A DNA stretch of 64,000 nucleotides from an uncultured Clostridia bacterium (GCA_947062475.1 CAMSQA010000008.1:1-64000), one strand, 5' to 3'; numbered from the stretch's first letter, positions 25,935 to 35,295 are shown. Notes: a model not told the origin generated them from the letters alone. Program-made: numbers and translations.

Positions 25935-27173
25935 ATGCTTTTCAATATTCCAAAATCATTGACAAAACTTGCTCAAATGTTTGATACCGAACTTTATGTT
26001 GTAGGTGGTTTTATACGTAATCAGCTTTTGGGAATTAAAAATGACGACATTGATATATGTTCTTCTCTTACGCTAAACGAAGTTGAAAAAATTGTAAAAG
26101 GCAGCGGATTTGAATTTAAAATTAAAAGCAAATTTTTGGGAACTGCAACGATTGGTATTGGAAATGAAAAATATGAGTATACAACATTTAGAAAGGAATT
26201 TTATCCAAATAATGGAAAACATTCTCCTGAAAGAGTTGAATTTATAAGTTCAATTGAAGAGGATGCAAAAAGAAGGGATTTTACTTGCAATGCATTATAT
26301 TATGATATAAAAAATGATAAAATGATTGATTTCTTCAATGGTAAAAAAGATATTGAGAAAAGAATTTTGAGAGCTGTGTATGATTGCGACGAAGTTTTTT
26401 GCCATGATGGGGTAAGGATATTAAGGCTATTTAGATTTCAAAGTGAATTAAACTTCAAAATTGATAAGGCTACGCTTGAAAGTGCTTATAAATATAAGGA
26501 AAATCTCCGTGATGTTTCTGGTGAACGTCTTGTTTATGAAATTACAAGAATTTTACACAGTCCGTCAAAATACAAAGGTCTGTCAAAATCAAAGGCATAT
26601 ATGTCAGCCTTAAATCATTTCAATAAAGGTGGTTTTTGGCATATTTTTGGCATTGATTGCCAAAAATTAAAATATAGAATGGTGAAAAAAGTCAGTCATA
26701 AATCTCAAGGACTATTAATAGATATAGTTGACACAGTCAATCCTATATCGGTTTCATATTATTTAAACTTAATTTTGTCCAATTCTTTTGGATTAAGCAA
26801 AAAGATGGTTGAAAATTATATCAACATTTTATCTGGATATTATGAAGCACTCAATAGGCAACAAAATAAGCCATATTTTTTCAAATATTTCAATAATTTC
26901 CCTCAAATTTATCTACTTTTAATACATAAGTCCAAATATCTCGCAAATAAATATCAATTTTTTTATAGATACATCATATCTCATAGATTGATTATGTCAG
27001 TAAGCGATCTTAAAATCAATGGAAATGACATAAAAAAGAATTATCCAACTGTAAAAGCAAATAGATATAAACCAATTCTAGAAAGTCTTTTAAGTGATGT
27101 TTTTGATGGCAAAATCAATAATGAAAAAGAAGAACTTATCAGTGCAGTGGAATCAAAACTAAAATATCTTTAA
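25935..27173 (+). CDS. cca: CCA tRNA nucleotidyltransferase / poly(A) polymerase family protein
   Basis: 412 residues, class II nucleotidyltransferase. The first motif is GGFIRNQLLGIKNDDIDIC, with catalytic Asp38 and Asp40. It is followed by RRDFTCNALYYD (flexible loop region), HDGVRILRLFRF and SGERLVYEI. The family repairs or adds the 3' CCA of tRNAs. Some relatives are poly(A) polymerases and sequence alone does not separate them. TAAGAGG precedes the ATG. The tRNA-Glu in this window already encodes CCA, so the role would be repair there. A terminator follows. Confidence 0.88.
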   Translation: MLFNIPKSLTKLAQMFDTELYVVGGFIRNQLLGIKNDDIDICSSLTLNEVEKIVKGSGFEFKIKSKFLGTATIGIGNEKYEYTTFRKEFYPNNGKHSPERVEFISSIEEDAKRRDFTCNALYYDIKNDKMIDFFNGKKDIEKRILRAVYDCDEVFCHDGVRILRLFRFQSELNFKIDKATLESAYKYKENLRDVSGERLVYEITRILHSPSKYKGLSKSKAYMSALNHFNKGGFWHIFGIDCQKLKYRMVKKVSHKSQGLLIDIVDTVNPISVSYYLNLILSNSFGLSKKMVENYINILSGYYEALNRQQNKPYFFKYFNNFPQIYLLLIHKSKYLANKYQFFYRYIISHRLIMSVSDLKINGNDIKKNYPTVKANRYKPILESLLSDVFDGKINNEKEELISAVESKLKYL

Positions 27174-27186
27174 AGCATACTTGGTC

Positions 27187-27215
27187 AAAAAAGAGGATAT
27201 AAATCCTCTTTTTTG
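27187..27215 (+). terminator. Terminator of cca, possibly bidirectional
   Basis: AAAAAAGAGGAT / ATCCTCTTTTTT stem. The convergent VanW gene ends 21 bp away. Confidence 0.85.
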
Positions 27216-27235
27216 ATTCGCAAATTTTCAAGTTT

Positions 27236-28747
27236 TTAGTTTATTTTCCATTTTGTTTTTGCATTTTTTTCGGTGTCTTTTGTCACCTTTTGTGGCGAAA
27301 TATATCTGACTGAATTGCTAGGCAGAGTCATTCCTTCTTCAAGAGTGGAAACGCCTTCTACAATGATGCCATTTTGAGGAAGATATTTATCATGTCTTAT
27401 CTCTTTTGAAGAAATTATCTGTCCTTCTTTGATATAATCTATATATCCTTTGGATTCATAGCCTTCTTGAGGATATTTCAATCTATAATATTCACCTTTA
27501 TAAAGCACTTTATTTTCATATTCGCCTTTATAGTCTGTGATTATATCATCTCCACCGTGAGGCAAAACTTTTACAAGTTCTGCTCTTGTTTGCACGGAAA
27601 CTCCATCATCAAATGGCTGACCATAAATTTCAACTGTTGCCATTTGATCGTCACAGAAAGTTTTAATAAAAATAGGGGTATCAAGATTGTTTTTAAATTT
27701 TAAGTCTGCATATCCTTCGCTGACCATAGCATCAAAAGAAAGTGGCACGTATGAGGCTGGAAGTGTGTGATGATTGACTTGCAATATTTCTATATCTGAG
27801 CGGATAAGTGCATTATATAGAGTGGTTGATGCTTGACAAACACCACCGCCAACGCCATCAACATATTTTCCTCCCACAATTATTTTGGCTGTTTTATATC
27901 CATTTTCTTTATTTCTTGCTCCAGTAATTTTGTTGAATGATATTTCTTCATCAGGTTCAACAATCATTCCATTGAATTTTGATAAAGCGAGTTTGATATT
28001 TGATTTGCGGTCTGAAGAAGATGAAGAATAATTGGTTGAAAAGCTGGAACGAAGTGAAATTTTACTTATGAAATTTTCAAGATTTTCATCAGGCAAAATG
28101 TCGACAAATGGAATTTCAATTTCGCTTTCAATTTCTCCTGTGAAGAATTTTGCAAGTTCATCGTAAAGAGCCTGTCTATTTACAACTTTTCCTTTTAGAG
28201 CAGTCGCTTGTGTGAACATTATCGTTGCATTTGGATCAAAAATTATTCCTGCATTTTTAGGCTGAGTTTCGATTTGATTTATGATTGCTTCAATTTTCTC
28301 CTCCATGCCACTGTAAATATCAGCAAAAGGAACTGTTGCATAAAGTCCTTTTTTCTTTATTTCCTTTTCATATTTTTTCTTAGTAAAGATGTTTCCTTCA
28401 TGTCCATAATTGATCACTTCATCTAATGTAGGCTCTAAGTTTCCAACAAAGCCAAGTTCTTGTCCTGTGATTGTCCAAGTTTTATCCTGACTTTTTAGGG
28501 TAATGTTTAGTTTTTCTTTATTGTCGCTAAGACTGGTTAATAAAATATTGTTTGCTTCCTTTTTTGTAAGACCTGATACATCAATGCCATTTATATGAGT
28601 ATTATCATAGAAAGTTGTTTTACTGCTGATAGAGTCGCCAAAATAAAATTGGCAAAATAATAAAAGACTGACAGCAATAAATGCGACAGCAAGAAGCCAA
28701 ATCAAAGAACTTTTAGATTTTTTTACAGCATTTTCTTTCTTTTTCAA
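27236..28747 (-). CDS. VanW family protein with peptidoglycan-binding-like N-terminal domain
   Basis: 503 residues. An N-terminal membrane anchor (about residues 15-36) is followed by two repeats of a peptidoglycan-binding-like module (HINGIDVSGLTKKEAN... and later KGKVVNRQALYDEL). The VanW domain follows, with the GGGVCQASTTLYNALIRS signature and HHTLPASYVPL. The C-terminal region resembles a G5-type domain. VanW-domain proteins are cell-surface proteins found in some vancomycin-resistance clusters but widespread in spore formers, with unknown exact function. The start is TTG, supported by GAGGAGG 6 nt upstream. No van resistance genes are nearby. Confidence 0.9.
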   Translation of the reverse strand: MKKKENAVKKSKSSLIWLLAVAFIAVSLLLFCQFYFGDSISSKTTFYDNTHINGIDVSGLTKKEANNILLTSLSDNKEKLNITLKSQDKTWTITGQELGFVGNLEPTLDEVINYGHEGNIFTKKKYEKEIKKKGLYATVPFADIYSGMEEKIEAIINQIETQPKNAGIIFDPNATIMFTQATALKGKVVNRQALYDELAKFFTGEIESEIEIPFVDILPDENLENFISKISLRSSFSTNYSSSSSDRKSNIKLALSKFNGMIVEPDEEISFNKITGARNKENGYKTAKIIVGGKYVDGVGGGVCQASTTLYNALIRSDIEILQVNHHTLPASYVPLSFDAMVSEGYADLKFKNNLDTPIFIKTFCDDQMATVEIYGQPFDDGVSVQTRAELVKVLPHGGDDIITDYKGEYENKVLYKGEYYRLKYPQEGYESKGYIDYIKEGQIISSKEIRHDKYLPQNGIIVEGVSTLEEGMTLPSNSVRYISPQKVTKDTEKNAKTKWKIN

Positions 28748-28880
28748 TTTTTCCTCCTCTTTACAAACAAAAATTTTTATAAAAAATTGTTAATTCTATA
28801 AAAATAGTGTCTCTACTATAAACGAAAATATACTTTATATTTTTCAGAATAATTATATATTTTTTTATTTATACTAGATT

Positions 28881-29612
28881 ATGGAAATGTCTAAAAAGAA
28901 AAAGATACTAAGAATTAGTTTGGTTGTCATATTACTTGCATTAGGACTTGGTCTTATGTATTTTATCTTAAATATCACTGGTCTATGGGAAAAACTTAAC
29001 TCGGTTGAAAAATTGCAGGCTATTATTCTAGAACTTGGATTTTGGGGGAGATTTGCTTTTGTTTTTTTGCAATTTTTGCAGGTGACTTTCATTCCAATTC
29101 CATCACCGATATTGATTATTGCAGGCAGTTTGATTTATGGACCATTTGAAGCGGGATTACTTTCAATTGCAGGAATACTACTTGGCAGTGCTTTGGCATT
29201 TTTCTTGGGAAGGGTATTTGGAAAAAAACTTGTGATTTTTATGGTTGGAAAGGAGGCAGAAAAGAAGTGGAGAAGTTTTCTATCAAGCTGTAAATATACT
29301 TTTGTCCTTATGATGATTTTGCCATTTTTTCCTGATGATGTGCTTTGTATGGTGGCAGGGCTTACAGAGATGAGCTGGACATTTTTTATGGTTACTCAAC
29401 TTGTCACAAGACCAATCAGCATATTTTTAGTAAGTTATCTTTCAAGTGGTCAAGTTATTCCATATCATGGTTGGGGACTGATTGTTTGGGCAATAATAAT
29501 CATATCTTCACTTGTGCTTATATATTTATCAAGCAAATATAACGATAAAATTGAATCATTTATTAAAAATTTATTTAAAAAAGATAAAAAAATAGAGAAA
29601 AATCAAAAATAA
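28881..29612 (+). CDS. TVP38/TMEM64 family membrane protein
   Basis: 243 residues with five or six hydrophobic segments. The family core is visible: FVFLQFLQVTFIPIPSPILIIAGSL..., the GILLGSALAFFLGRVFGKK segment, and later LPFFPDDVLCMVAGL. This is the SNARE-associated/DedA-like (VTT) fold. Related proteins act in lipid scrambling or membrane homeostasis, but the role in bacteria is not established. There is no SD. A TATACT box at 28870-28875 ends 5 nt before the ATG, so a leaderless transcript is likely. A second ATG two codons on is the alternative start. Confidence 0.88.
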   Translation: MEMSKKKKILRISLVVILLALGLGLMYFILNITGLWEKLNSVEKLQAIILELGFWGRFAFVFLQFLQVTFIPIPSPILIIAGSLIYGPFEAGLLSIAGILLGSALAFFLGRVFGKKLVIFMVGKEAEKKWRSFLSSCKYTFVLMMILPFFPDDVLCMVAGLTEMSWTFFMVTQLVTRPISIFLVSYLSSGQVIPYHGWGLIVWAIIIISSLVLIYLSSKYNDKIESFIKNLFKKDKKIEKNQK

Positions 29613-29715
29613 ATAAATAATTAGTTAAAAAATTCATAAAAAAAAGAAAATATATATAATAAATCGATAAAATTAATAAAATAATACAAAAAAATCAATA
29701 AAAAATATCAAAAAA

Positions 29716-29871
29716 TTATTTTATTATTAAAATATATCCTTTTTTTATCATTGTTGGCAATATTGAATTGTTTATTAAAATAGTAATTTCGTTTTTTTTA
29801 TATTTTTTTGCAATGCCTTCAATTGTGTCACCTTCTTCAACAATGTATAATTTATTAAGTTCTTTTTTCAT
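29716..29871 (-). CDS. 51-residue single LysM-domain protein
   Basis: A short frame from ATG (29869-29871) to TAA (29716-29718) with AAGGAG well placed before the start. After eight residues it is one LysM motif: LYIVEEGDTIEGIAKKY, an asparagine pair (INN) in the middle, then IKKGYILIIK, the usual YxVxxGDTlxxIAxky...NxxxxxxixxGxxLxI pattern. LysM binds N-acetylglucosamine glycans such as peptidoglycan. There is no signal peptide, which suggests an internal role, perhaps at the spore cortex or coat as for other small LysM proteins of spore formers (inference). It lies between two plus-strand genes. The remaining AT-rich stretch 29613-29715 shows nothing. Confidence 0.85.
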   Translation of the reverse strand: MKKELNKLYIVEEGDTIEGIAKKYKKNEITILINNSILPTMIKKGYILIIK

Positions 29872-29931
29872 AATTTGCTCCTTTAGTATTAAATTGTATT
29901 CTTCACTAATATGTTATATGTGGAGAGAAGT

Positions 29932-31479
29932 ATGAAATCTTTATTTAAAACTGTCGTCCTTATCACTATTTTTTCCTTTTTGACTCGCCTTTTAGGTTTT
30001 GTTTTTCACATAATTTTATCGCGTGTTGTGGGTGCAGAAGGGGTAGGACTATATCAAGTAGCTGCTTCTGTTTTTATGGTTCTTATGACAGTCATTGCAA
30101 GTGGACTACCCCTAATTATTTCAAGAATATGTGCAAGCTATCATGCAAACAACCAGAAAAAAAGAGAGGCATCTTTGATAAGCGTTGCACTGATTTATGC
30201 AATCTTTTGTTCGGTGCTTTTGTGCTGTGTAGTGCTTGTATTTAAAAGTGTGTTTCAAAAGTTGCTTACAAATGAAGGGTGCATTTTAATACTTTTAATC
30301 ATGCTTCCAAGTCTTATTTTTTCTGCTGTTTATAGTGTATTTCGAGGTGCACTTTGGGGACGTGGAAATTATTTTGCACTTTGTGTAACAGAGTTTTATG
30401 AACAACTTGTAAGAATAATTTTAGGAGTTCTTGTTATTTCTTCATCATATTCAGCAATGAAAAATGCTTTGAATATTGGCTGGACAATGACACTCGCATG
30501 TTTTCTATCAATGATTTATGTCATCCTTTTGTTTTTCTATTATGGCGGAAAACTTGGAAAACTTAAAAGAGAGGAGTTTAAGCCTTTGATAAAACAGTCC
30601 TCTCCAATTACTCTTATGAGGGTGGTTGGCTCTTTTTCTCAACCTCTTATTGCATTTATTATTCCAGCTAGACTTAGAGCGATTGGATACACAAGTTCGC
30701 AAGCTATGAGTTTATATGGAATTGCAGTTGGAATGACAATGCCTTTGTTATTTATTCCTACAACAATCATTGGCTCTCTTTCCACTGCACTTGTGCCAGA
30801 TATTTCAACGGCGGTTGCACAAAACAATCAAAAGCATGTCCAAGAAAGGGTATCCTCTTCAATATTCTTTGCGCTTTTTATTTCAGCTTTGTTTGTCCCT
30901 CTTTTCATTGGGATGGGTGAGCAGATAGGATTGTTTTTATATAACAATATAATGAGCGGAACACTTTTACAATCGGCAGGTTGGGTGTTGTTGCCACTAG
31001 GGCTGACAAACATAACATCTGCACTTTTAAATTCGCTTGGTCTTGAGAAAAAGTCTTTTATAAATTTTATGTTTGGTGGAATTGCAATGTTTGTTTCAAT
31101 GTGGGTTCTTCCTCCACTTTTAGGAATAAATGCTCTTGTATGGGGACTTGGTTTAAATTATATAGTTGTCTCTTTTTTAAATTTCCTCTTAATAAAAAAA
31201 CATGTGAAAGCCGATTTAAAACTTACAAAAAAAGTTTTAAAAATCATTCTATTGATTATTCCTTGTTCTGCACTCACTTCTTTTGTTGTTAGCCTTGCAG
31301 AATATGTTCTTCCACTTTTCTTTACGTTAGTTTTAGGTGGGATTACTGGGGTGATAAGTTTTGCCTTGCTCTCTTCTGTTTTCAATCTATTTGATTTGCG
31401 TGCTTTTATCATCACCACTAAAAAGAGGATTAATTTCCCAAATTTCAAACTTAGAAAAAATGTAAAGAAGAATGTATAA
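29932..31479 (+). CDS. spoVB: SpoVB/MurJ-like polysaccharide flippase (MATE/MVF superfamily)
   Basis: 515 residues with about 14 hydrophobic segments. The first helix region (FLTRLLGFVFHIILSRVVG...) and GAEGVGLYQVAASVF match SpoVB-type lipid-linked oligosaccharide flippases. SpoVB is needed for cortex peptidoglycan in spores, while paralogues export other polysaccharides, so the sub-function is inferred. The ATG at 29932 has GGAGAGAAGT just upstream. An ATG seven codons earlier has no ribosome site. It is followed by the YetF-like gene after 26 bp and probably forms an operon with it and DUF4363. Confidence 0.85.
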   Translation: MKSLFKTVVLITIFSFLTRLLGFVFHIILSRVVGAEGVGLYQVAASVFMVLMTVIASGLPLIISRICASYHANNQKKREASLISVALIYAIFCSVLLCCVVLVFKSVFQKLLTNEGCILILLIMLPSLIFSAVYSVFRGALWGRGNYFALCVTEFYEQLVRIILGVLVISSSYSAMKNALNIGWTMTLACFLSMIYVILLFFYYGGKLGKLKREEFKPLIKQSSPITLMRVVGSFSQPLIAFIIPARLRAIGYTSSQAMSLYGIAVGMTMPLLFIPTTIIGSLSTALVPDISTAVAQNNQKHVQERVSSSIFFALFISALFVPLFIGMGEQIGLFLYNNIMSGTLLQSAGWVLLPLGLTNITSALLNSLGLEKKSFINFMFGGIAMFVSMWVLPPLLGINALVWGLGLNYIVVSFLNFLLIKKHVKADLKLTKKVLKIILLIIPCSALTSFVVSLAEYVLPLFFTLVLGGITGVISFALLSSVFNLFDLRAFIITTKKRINFPNFKLRKNVKKNV

Positions 31480-31505
31480 AATTTCCTTTTTGCACAAAAT
31501 AAAGT

Positions 31506-32222
31506 ATGCTTACAATTATTATTCGTTCTATTTTAATTTATTTTATAGTGCTTTTAGTATACAGATTGATGGGAAAACGCCAATTAGGTCAAATGCAACC
31601 ATTTGAGCTTGTTTTGACATTAATAATTGCAGATCTTGCAACAATTCCTATGGCTGAAGTATCAGTGCCTGTATTACATGGTGTTGTCCCACTTTTGACG
31701 CTTGTTGTCGTGCATTTTGTGTTGACACTTCTTACAAAAAGTAGTCAGATTTTAAGCAAATTTATCAGCGGAAAACCTAGTATAATTATCAACCCAAAAG
31801 GAATTGATTATAATGCAATGAAAAAACTCAATCTTTCAACTGATGATATTTTTGCTGCACTGAGAGAATGTGGCTATTTCAATATTTCACAAGTTCAATA
31901 TGCCATTATGGAAACTAATGGAAAGGTCAGTGTTATGCCAAAAGCGGAAAATGCACCTGTGACTGCCAGCGATCTTAAACTTGAAATTGATGACAGCTTC
32001 ATTCCAATTGTTTTAATTAGTGAAGGTAAATATATGAAGGATAATTTGGCACTTGCTGGTTTAGAGGAAGAAGATGTAAATAATTTGGTAGTAGAAAATG
32101 GATTTAAAGGCAAACTCAAACAGGTACTTATTCTTACTATTGACCAATTAGGCAATGGATATATTCAACTTAAAGAGCAGGAAGGGAAAAGCTTTCAAAC
32201 CCAAAGGTTGGTGAAACAATGA
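31506..32222 (+). CDS. YetF/DUF421 family membrane protein
   Basis: 238 residues. Three N-terminal helices contain the family motif YRLMGKRQLGQMQPFELVLT..., then a soluble C-terminal part with KPSIIINPKGIDYNAM, the DUF421 signature, where a following helix-strand motif usually reads 'dlm..LR..gi..i.dV..AilE..G.lsv'. Members of this family are found in spore formers, and some act in the spore membrane with DUF1657-type partners. It overlaps the DUF4363 gene by 4 nt (ATGA), a pairing common in Firmicutes. No SD is obvious before the ATG. Confidence 0.9.
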   Translation: MLTIIIRSILIYFIVLLVYRLMGKRQLGQMQPFELVLTLIIADLATIPMAEVSVPVLHGVVPLLTLVVVHFVLTLLTKSSQILSKFISGKPSIIINPKGIDYNAMKKLNLSTDDIFAALRECGYFNISQVQYAIMETNGKVSVMPKAENAPVTASDLKLEIDDSFIPIVLISEGKYMKDNLALAGLEEEDVNNLVVENGFKGKLKQVLILTIDQLGNGYIQLKEQEGKSFQTQRLVKQ

Positions 32223-32614
32223 AAGTTTTTCATATCGTAAATTTATTCTTAATAATAGCACTTTTGGTAGGTATTTGTGTTGCTGAAGAACTTGTAGTCT
32301 CAAATTCGCTTAGAGATATTCAAGATAGATGTCTCTATATAGAGCAGATAGTTGAGAAAGATGATACCTTAAAAACGATGAAAATGGTGCTTGCTGTTGA
32401 CAATTTAGAGGACAATTGGAATAAAGACGAATCAAAATTGTGTTTTATGGTTCATCATAAAAACATTCAAGAGATTGGTCAGGAGATTGCAAAGATAAAA
32501 CAATATATTGCAAGTGATGATATTGAGGCTTTTAGAGTTTCAATAGAAAGTATAAAGATGTATTGTCATGGTTATCTTCATTTCATGGGTGCAAATCTCC
32601 ATAATGTGCTTTAA
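32219..32614 (+). CDS. DUF4363 family protein
   Basis: 131 residues. One N-terminal hydrophobic segment (about residues 5-22, anchor or signal peptide) is followed by a helical soluble region of about 105 residues. Size, anchor and position directly after a YetF/DUF421 gene, with a 4-nt overlap, identify the DUF4363 family. Its function is unknown, and the pairing suggests a membrane complex. AAAGGTTGGTG lies before the start inside the previous gene. Confidence 0.8.
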   Translation: MKVFHIVNLFLIIALLVGICVAEELVVSNSLRDIQDRCLYIEQIVEKDDTLKTMKMVLAVDNLEDNWNKDESKLCFMVHHKNIQEIGQEIAKIKQYIASDDIEAFRVSIESIKMYCHGYLHFMGANLHNVL

Positions 32615-32661
32615 TATAATTTTTTATAAAAATTTCAACTTATCGTTAAAATTCAGTAAAT

Positions 32662-32692
32662 AAAAAAGATGCTTTTTAAGGCATCTTTTTTT
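32662..32692 (+). terminator. Terminator of spoVB-yetF-DUF4363
   Basis: AAAAAAGATGC / GCATCTTTTTTT stem. It reads as a hairpin on both strands and sits at the convergent end with the next gene. Confidence 0.88.
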
Positions 32693-33794
32693 AATAAACT
32701 TTTTCTTTCTTTTTGCGATGCAATCCAATTCCAATTGTAGTTCCAATAGCAATTAAGGCAACACCAACACAAATTAATATGATGTAAATATAGTTTATTG
32801 CCATTTTTGTTTCTATTTGAATATGATTGCTTGGCAAAAGAGTTGCATTTTCATCAGCCTGATATTCGCACCAAATGTCCCATTTTCCATACTTGCCATT
32901 ATCATCAAATTTAAAGGTCAGACCTGTTTGTTCTTTATTTCCGCTATAAAGTGGAATACTTCCTTTAAATTCTTCTTTGTTTTCAATATAATTTGAGGTA
33001 TATGAATAAAGCTTTCCATCCTGTGTTTGACCTTTTGCATACCAAATAAGTTTTGATTTGTCAATATAACGATATTCTTCTTCATTTTCTAAGGTAAAAA
33101 GATATGCTGTTCGAAGAGCTGAATCACTTGTGGTGACTTTCATATTTGGTTTAGGAGTGCTGAAACTTATTTTTGTAGGCTCAATGATGATAAAATTTGA
33201 TTCATTCAACGCACCATTGATTGAAAGGGTAAACTTATATATTCCCCATTCTTTTGCCGAGCGAGTTTCTCCACCCACGACTGCTGAAACACCCTTGTCA
33301 ATATTAAACTCAGGTTTGAATTTGCTTGATAATGTCAAATGACTGTCAGTCCCACGAACGGTAGTTGAAAAATCATCAAGAGTTTCAAAATGCACACGAT
33401 ATTCAGCATCCCATATTGCTTTTTCAGCATAACCGTTTACATAGTCTATAATAATTGAAACATCATAATAAGGATTTCTTTCTTCATCATATTTTATAGG
33501 AGGGGTGTAAGATGAAGTGTCAATATTAAAAACAAATTTTTCAGCCTCTTCCCATTTATAAATTTGTGCTTCTTCACCATTAAAACTTCCAGTAGTTGAG
33601 TTGAATAAAAGTTTTCCATTTCGACCAATTACATCAATAGAAAAAATACTATCTGAAAGAGCTAATTCGCTTTGATTATTTTTTTCGTCCGCAGAAGAAT
33701 TTTTAAATAAACTCATAGGAAGAAAAGCGAATAATAGGCATGCGAGCAAAATCATTGAAATTAAATAAATAAAATTTATTTTTTTGACTTTCAT
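32691..33794 (-). CDS. Cell-surface protein with N- and C-terminal membrane segments
   Basis: 367 residues, not recognised. A signal or anchor helix (about residues 6-26) is followed by a beta-rich extracellular region of about 300 residues with repeated Y/W/F-containing strands, probably Ig-like. It closes with a C-terminal helix (about 335-357, YIYIILICVGVALIAIGTT) and a basic tail (HRKKKEK). This is the topology of a type I surface protein. GTGAGG before ATG 33794 sets the start, ten codons inside the longest frame. It is a single-gene unit facing away from the GlmU-like gene. Confidence 0.65.
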   Translation of the reverse strand: MKVKKINFIYLISMILLACLLFAFLPMSLFKNSSADEKNNQSELALSDSIFSIDVIGRNGKLLFNSTTGSFNGEEAQIYKWEEAEKFVFNIDTSSYTPPIKYDEERNPYYDVSIIIDYVNGYAEKAIWDAEYRVHFETLDDFSTTVRGTDSHLTLSSKFKPEFNIDKGVSAVVGGETRSAKEWGIYKFTLSINGALNESNFIIIEPTKISFSTPKPNMKVTTSDSALRTAYLFTLENEEEYRYIDKSKLIWYAKGQTQDGKLYSYTSNYIENKEEFKGSIPLYSGNKEQTGLTFKFDDNGKYGKWDIWCEYQADENATLLPSNHIQIETKMAINYIYIILICVGVALIAIGTTIGIGLHRKKKEKVY

Positions 33795-33890
33795 TTTTAC
33801 CTCACTTTCAATTGATTTTAACATAAAAATATAAAATAAAAAAATGATTTTTAAAAGAAATTTAATTATATTTGAATTTTTATTAAATTG

Positions 33891-33919
33891 TTGACAAAAA
33901 AATGCAAAAATTATATAAT
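33891..33919 (+). promoter_or_regulatory. Consensus sigma-A promoter of the GlmU-like gene, leaderless type
   Basis: TTGACA (33891-33896), 17-bp spacer, TATAAT (33914-33919), then 6 nt to ATG 33926. An upstream in-frame ATG at 33902 lies inside the promoter. Confidence 0.9.
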
Positions 33920-33925
33920 CTTTAT

Positions 33926-34783
33926 ATGGAAAATATTGAAATAGAAAATTTAGTGCTTGAAAATCAAATTGCTTTTGATTTTGGTGATTTGGAGGAAAAG
34001 GAAGAAAGCCTTATATTTACTGATAATCTTATAAAACCGCTTAATCATGACTATGTCAAAGATGAGGTTTTATTTGTTGCTGTCAGAGCTTATAATGATG
34101 AAGTTGCAAAAAATCTTCCTAATTTAAAAATTTGTGGTAAAAAGATGGTGGATTGGGTGCTTCTTGCAGGATCTTGTTGTGAGCAACTTGTCATAGAAGA
34201 TTGTGAGGATATACTTGAGAAGATTAGGGCAATAAAAACTGATAAAAAATATATTGCTGTTTTTTATAGTGATACCCCTCTTTTTGATAAAACTTCTTTC
34301 TTTAAAGTAATGGATTATTTTGCTTCTAAAAGTATGAATTTTCTTCAGTTGTCACGTGGATTTATTGTAAAGAATGAATTTTTGAAAAACAGTCCAAATT
34401 TTATTTCAAGTGCAACTGGAGGCAACGAAGTGCCATCTCTTTTAAGGTGTGATAGCTCTTCAGTTTTATCTTACATTTATCAAGTTTTAAATGAACGTAT
34501 TGTTGACTATCATATCAGAAATGGTGTTTCTATTTTTGGAAAATCAACAGTTTTTATTGATGCAGATGTTGAAATTGATAGTGGAGTAATAATTTATCCA
34601 AACAATGTTTTGCAGGGAGAAAGTGTGATTTCTGCAGGCACAATTTTGGAAAGTGGAAATATCATTGACAATAGTGTTGTTTTAAATGATTGCCAAATAA
34701 AAGGAACAATGATAAAAAATTCAAAGATTTCTGCTGGATCGATTATTGAGTTTGAAGGCAAGATTTTGAGTGAGGCTCGATAA
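33926..34783 (+). CDS. Degenerate GlmU-like protein (nucleotidyltransferase-like domain plus left-handed beta-helix)
   Basis: 285 residues, against about 450 for GlmU. The N-terminal ~200 residues fit the layout of a sugar nucleotidyltransferase (VLFVAVRAYNDEV, FYSDTPLFDKTSF) but lack the GxGTRM pyrophosphorylase loop. The C-terminal ~75 residues are hexapeptide repeats of a left-handed beta-helix (STVFIDADVEIDSGVIIYPNNVL, IKNSKISAGSII), much shorter than in GlmU. In Firmicutes glmU is often close to pth and mfd, as here, which supports descent from glmU. Whether it still makes UDP-GlcNAc is doubtful. The start is set by the promoter. Confidence 0.55.
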   Translation: MENIEIENLVLENQIAFDFGDLEEKEESLIFTDNLIKPLNHDYVKDEVLFVAVRAYNDEVAKNLPNLKICGKKMVDWVLLAGSCCEQLVIEDCEDILEKIRAIKTDKKYIAVFYSDTPLFDKTSFFKVMDYFASKSMNFLQLSRGFIVKNEFLKNSPNFISSATGGNEVPSLLRCDSSSVLSYIYQVLNERIVDYHIRNGVSIFGKSTVFIDADVEIDSGVIIYPNNVLQGESVISAGTILESGNIIDNSVVLNDCQIKGTMIKNSKISAGSIIEFEGKILSEAR

Positions 34784-35295
34784 TGATTATTATTGTAGGT
34801 CTTGGTAATATAGGCAAAGAATATGAAAACACCTTTCATAACATAGGCTTTGAGGTCGCTGACATGTTGGCAGAGAAACTGGGTTTGGTCTTTTCAAAAG
34901 AAAATAATAAATCGTTACTCGCAGAAGGTAGATATGGTGGACAGGCAATTAAAATTTGCAAGCCAACTACTTTTATGAACAACAGTGGTGAAGCAGTAAG
35001 TCTTTTAAAACGTAAGTATAAAGATGCCCGAATTATAGTTGCTGTAGATGATATTGACCTGCCAAAAGGCGTAGTCAGATATAGAGAACATGGCAGTGCT
35101 GGCACTCATAATGGTCTGCGTTCTATCCTTTCATATATTGGCCAGGAGTTTGAGAGAGTGAAGATTGGAATTGGAAGAGATAAATCAGTTGATCTTGCAG
35201 ATTTTGTTTTATCAAAAATCAAGGGTGAGGACAGAATTATTTTAAACAAGTCTGTTGAAGAAGCAGTCAAACTGATACTCGATAAAATACAATAA
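34783..35295 (+). CDS. pth: Peptidyl-tRNA hydrolase
   Basis: 170 residues, slightly short but complete. It recycles peptidyl-tRNA released from ribosomes. The key residues are visible: N9 in GLGNIG, catalytic H19 in NTFHNIGF, the KPTTFMNNSG loop with the substrate-binding Asn, and the Asp of VDDIDLP. GSAGTHNGLRS also matches. Its ATG overlaps the stop of the preceding gene (TAATG), so they are translationally coupled. mfd follows 46 bp later. Confidence 0.97.
   Translation: MIIIVGLGNIGKEYENTFHNIGFEVADMLAEKLGLVFSKENNKSLLAEGRYGGQAIKICKPTTFMNNSGEAVSLLKRKYKDARIIVAVDDIDLPKGVVRYREHGSAGTHNGLRSILSYIGQEFERVKIGIGRDKSVDLADFVLSKIKGEDRIILNKSVEEAVKLILDKIQ

Noticed and set aside
27236-28747. Vancomycin resistance cluster
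   Set aside because: Only a VanW-domain protein is present. vanHAX and vanRS are absent, and such proteins are common in spore formers without resistance.
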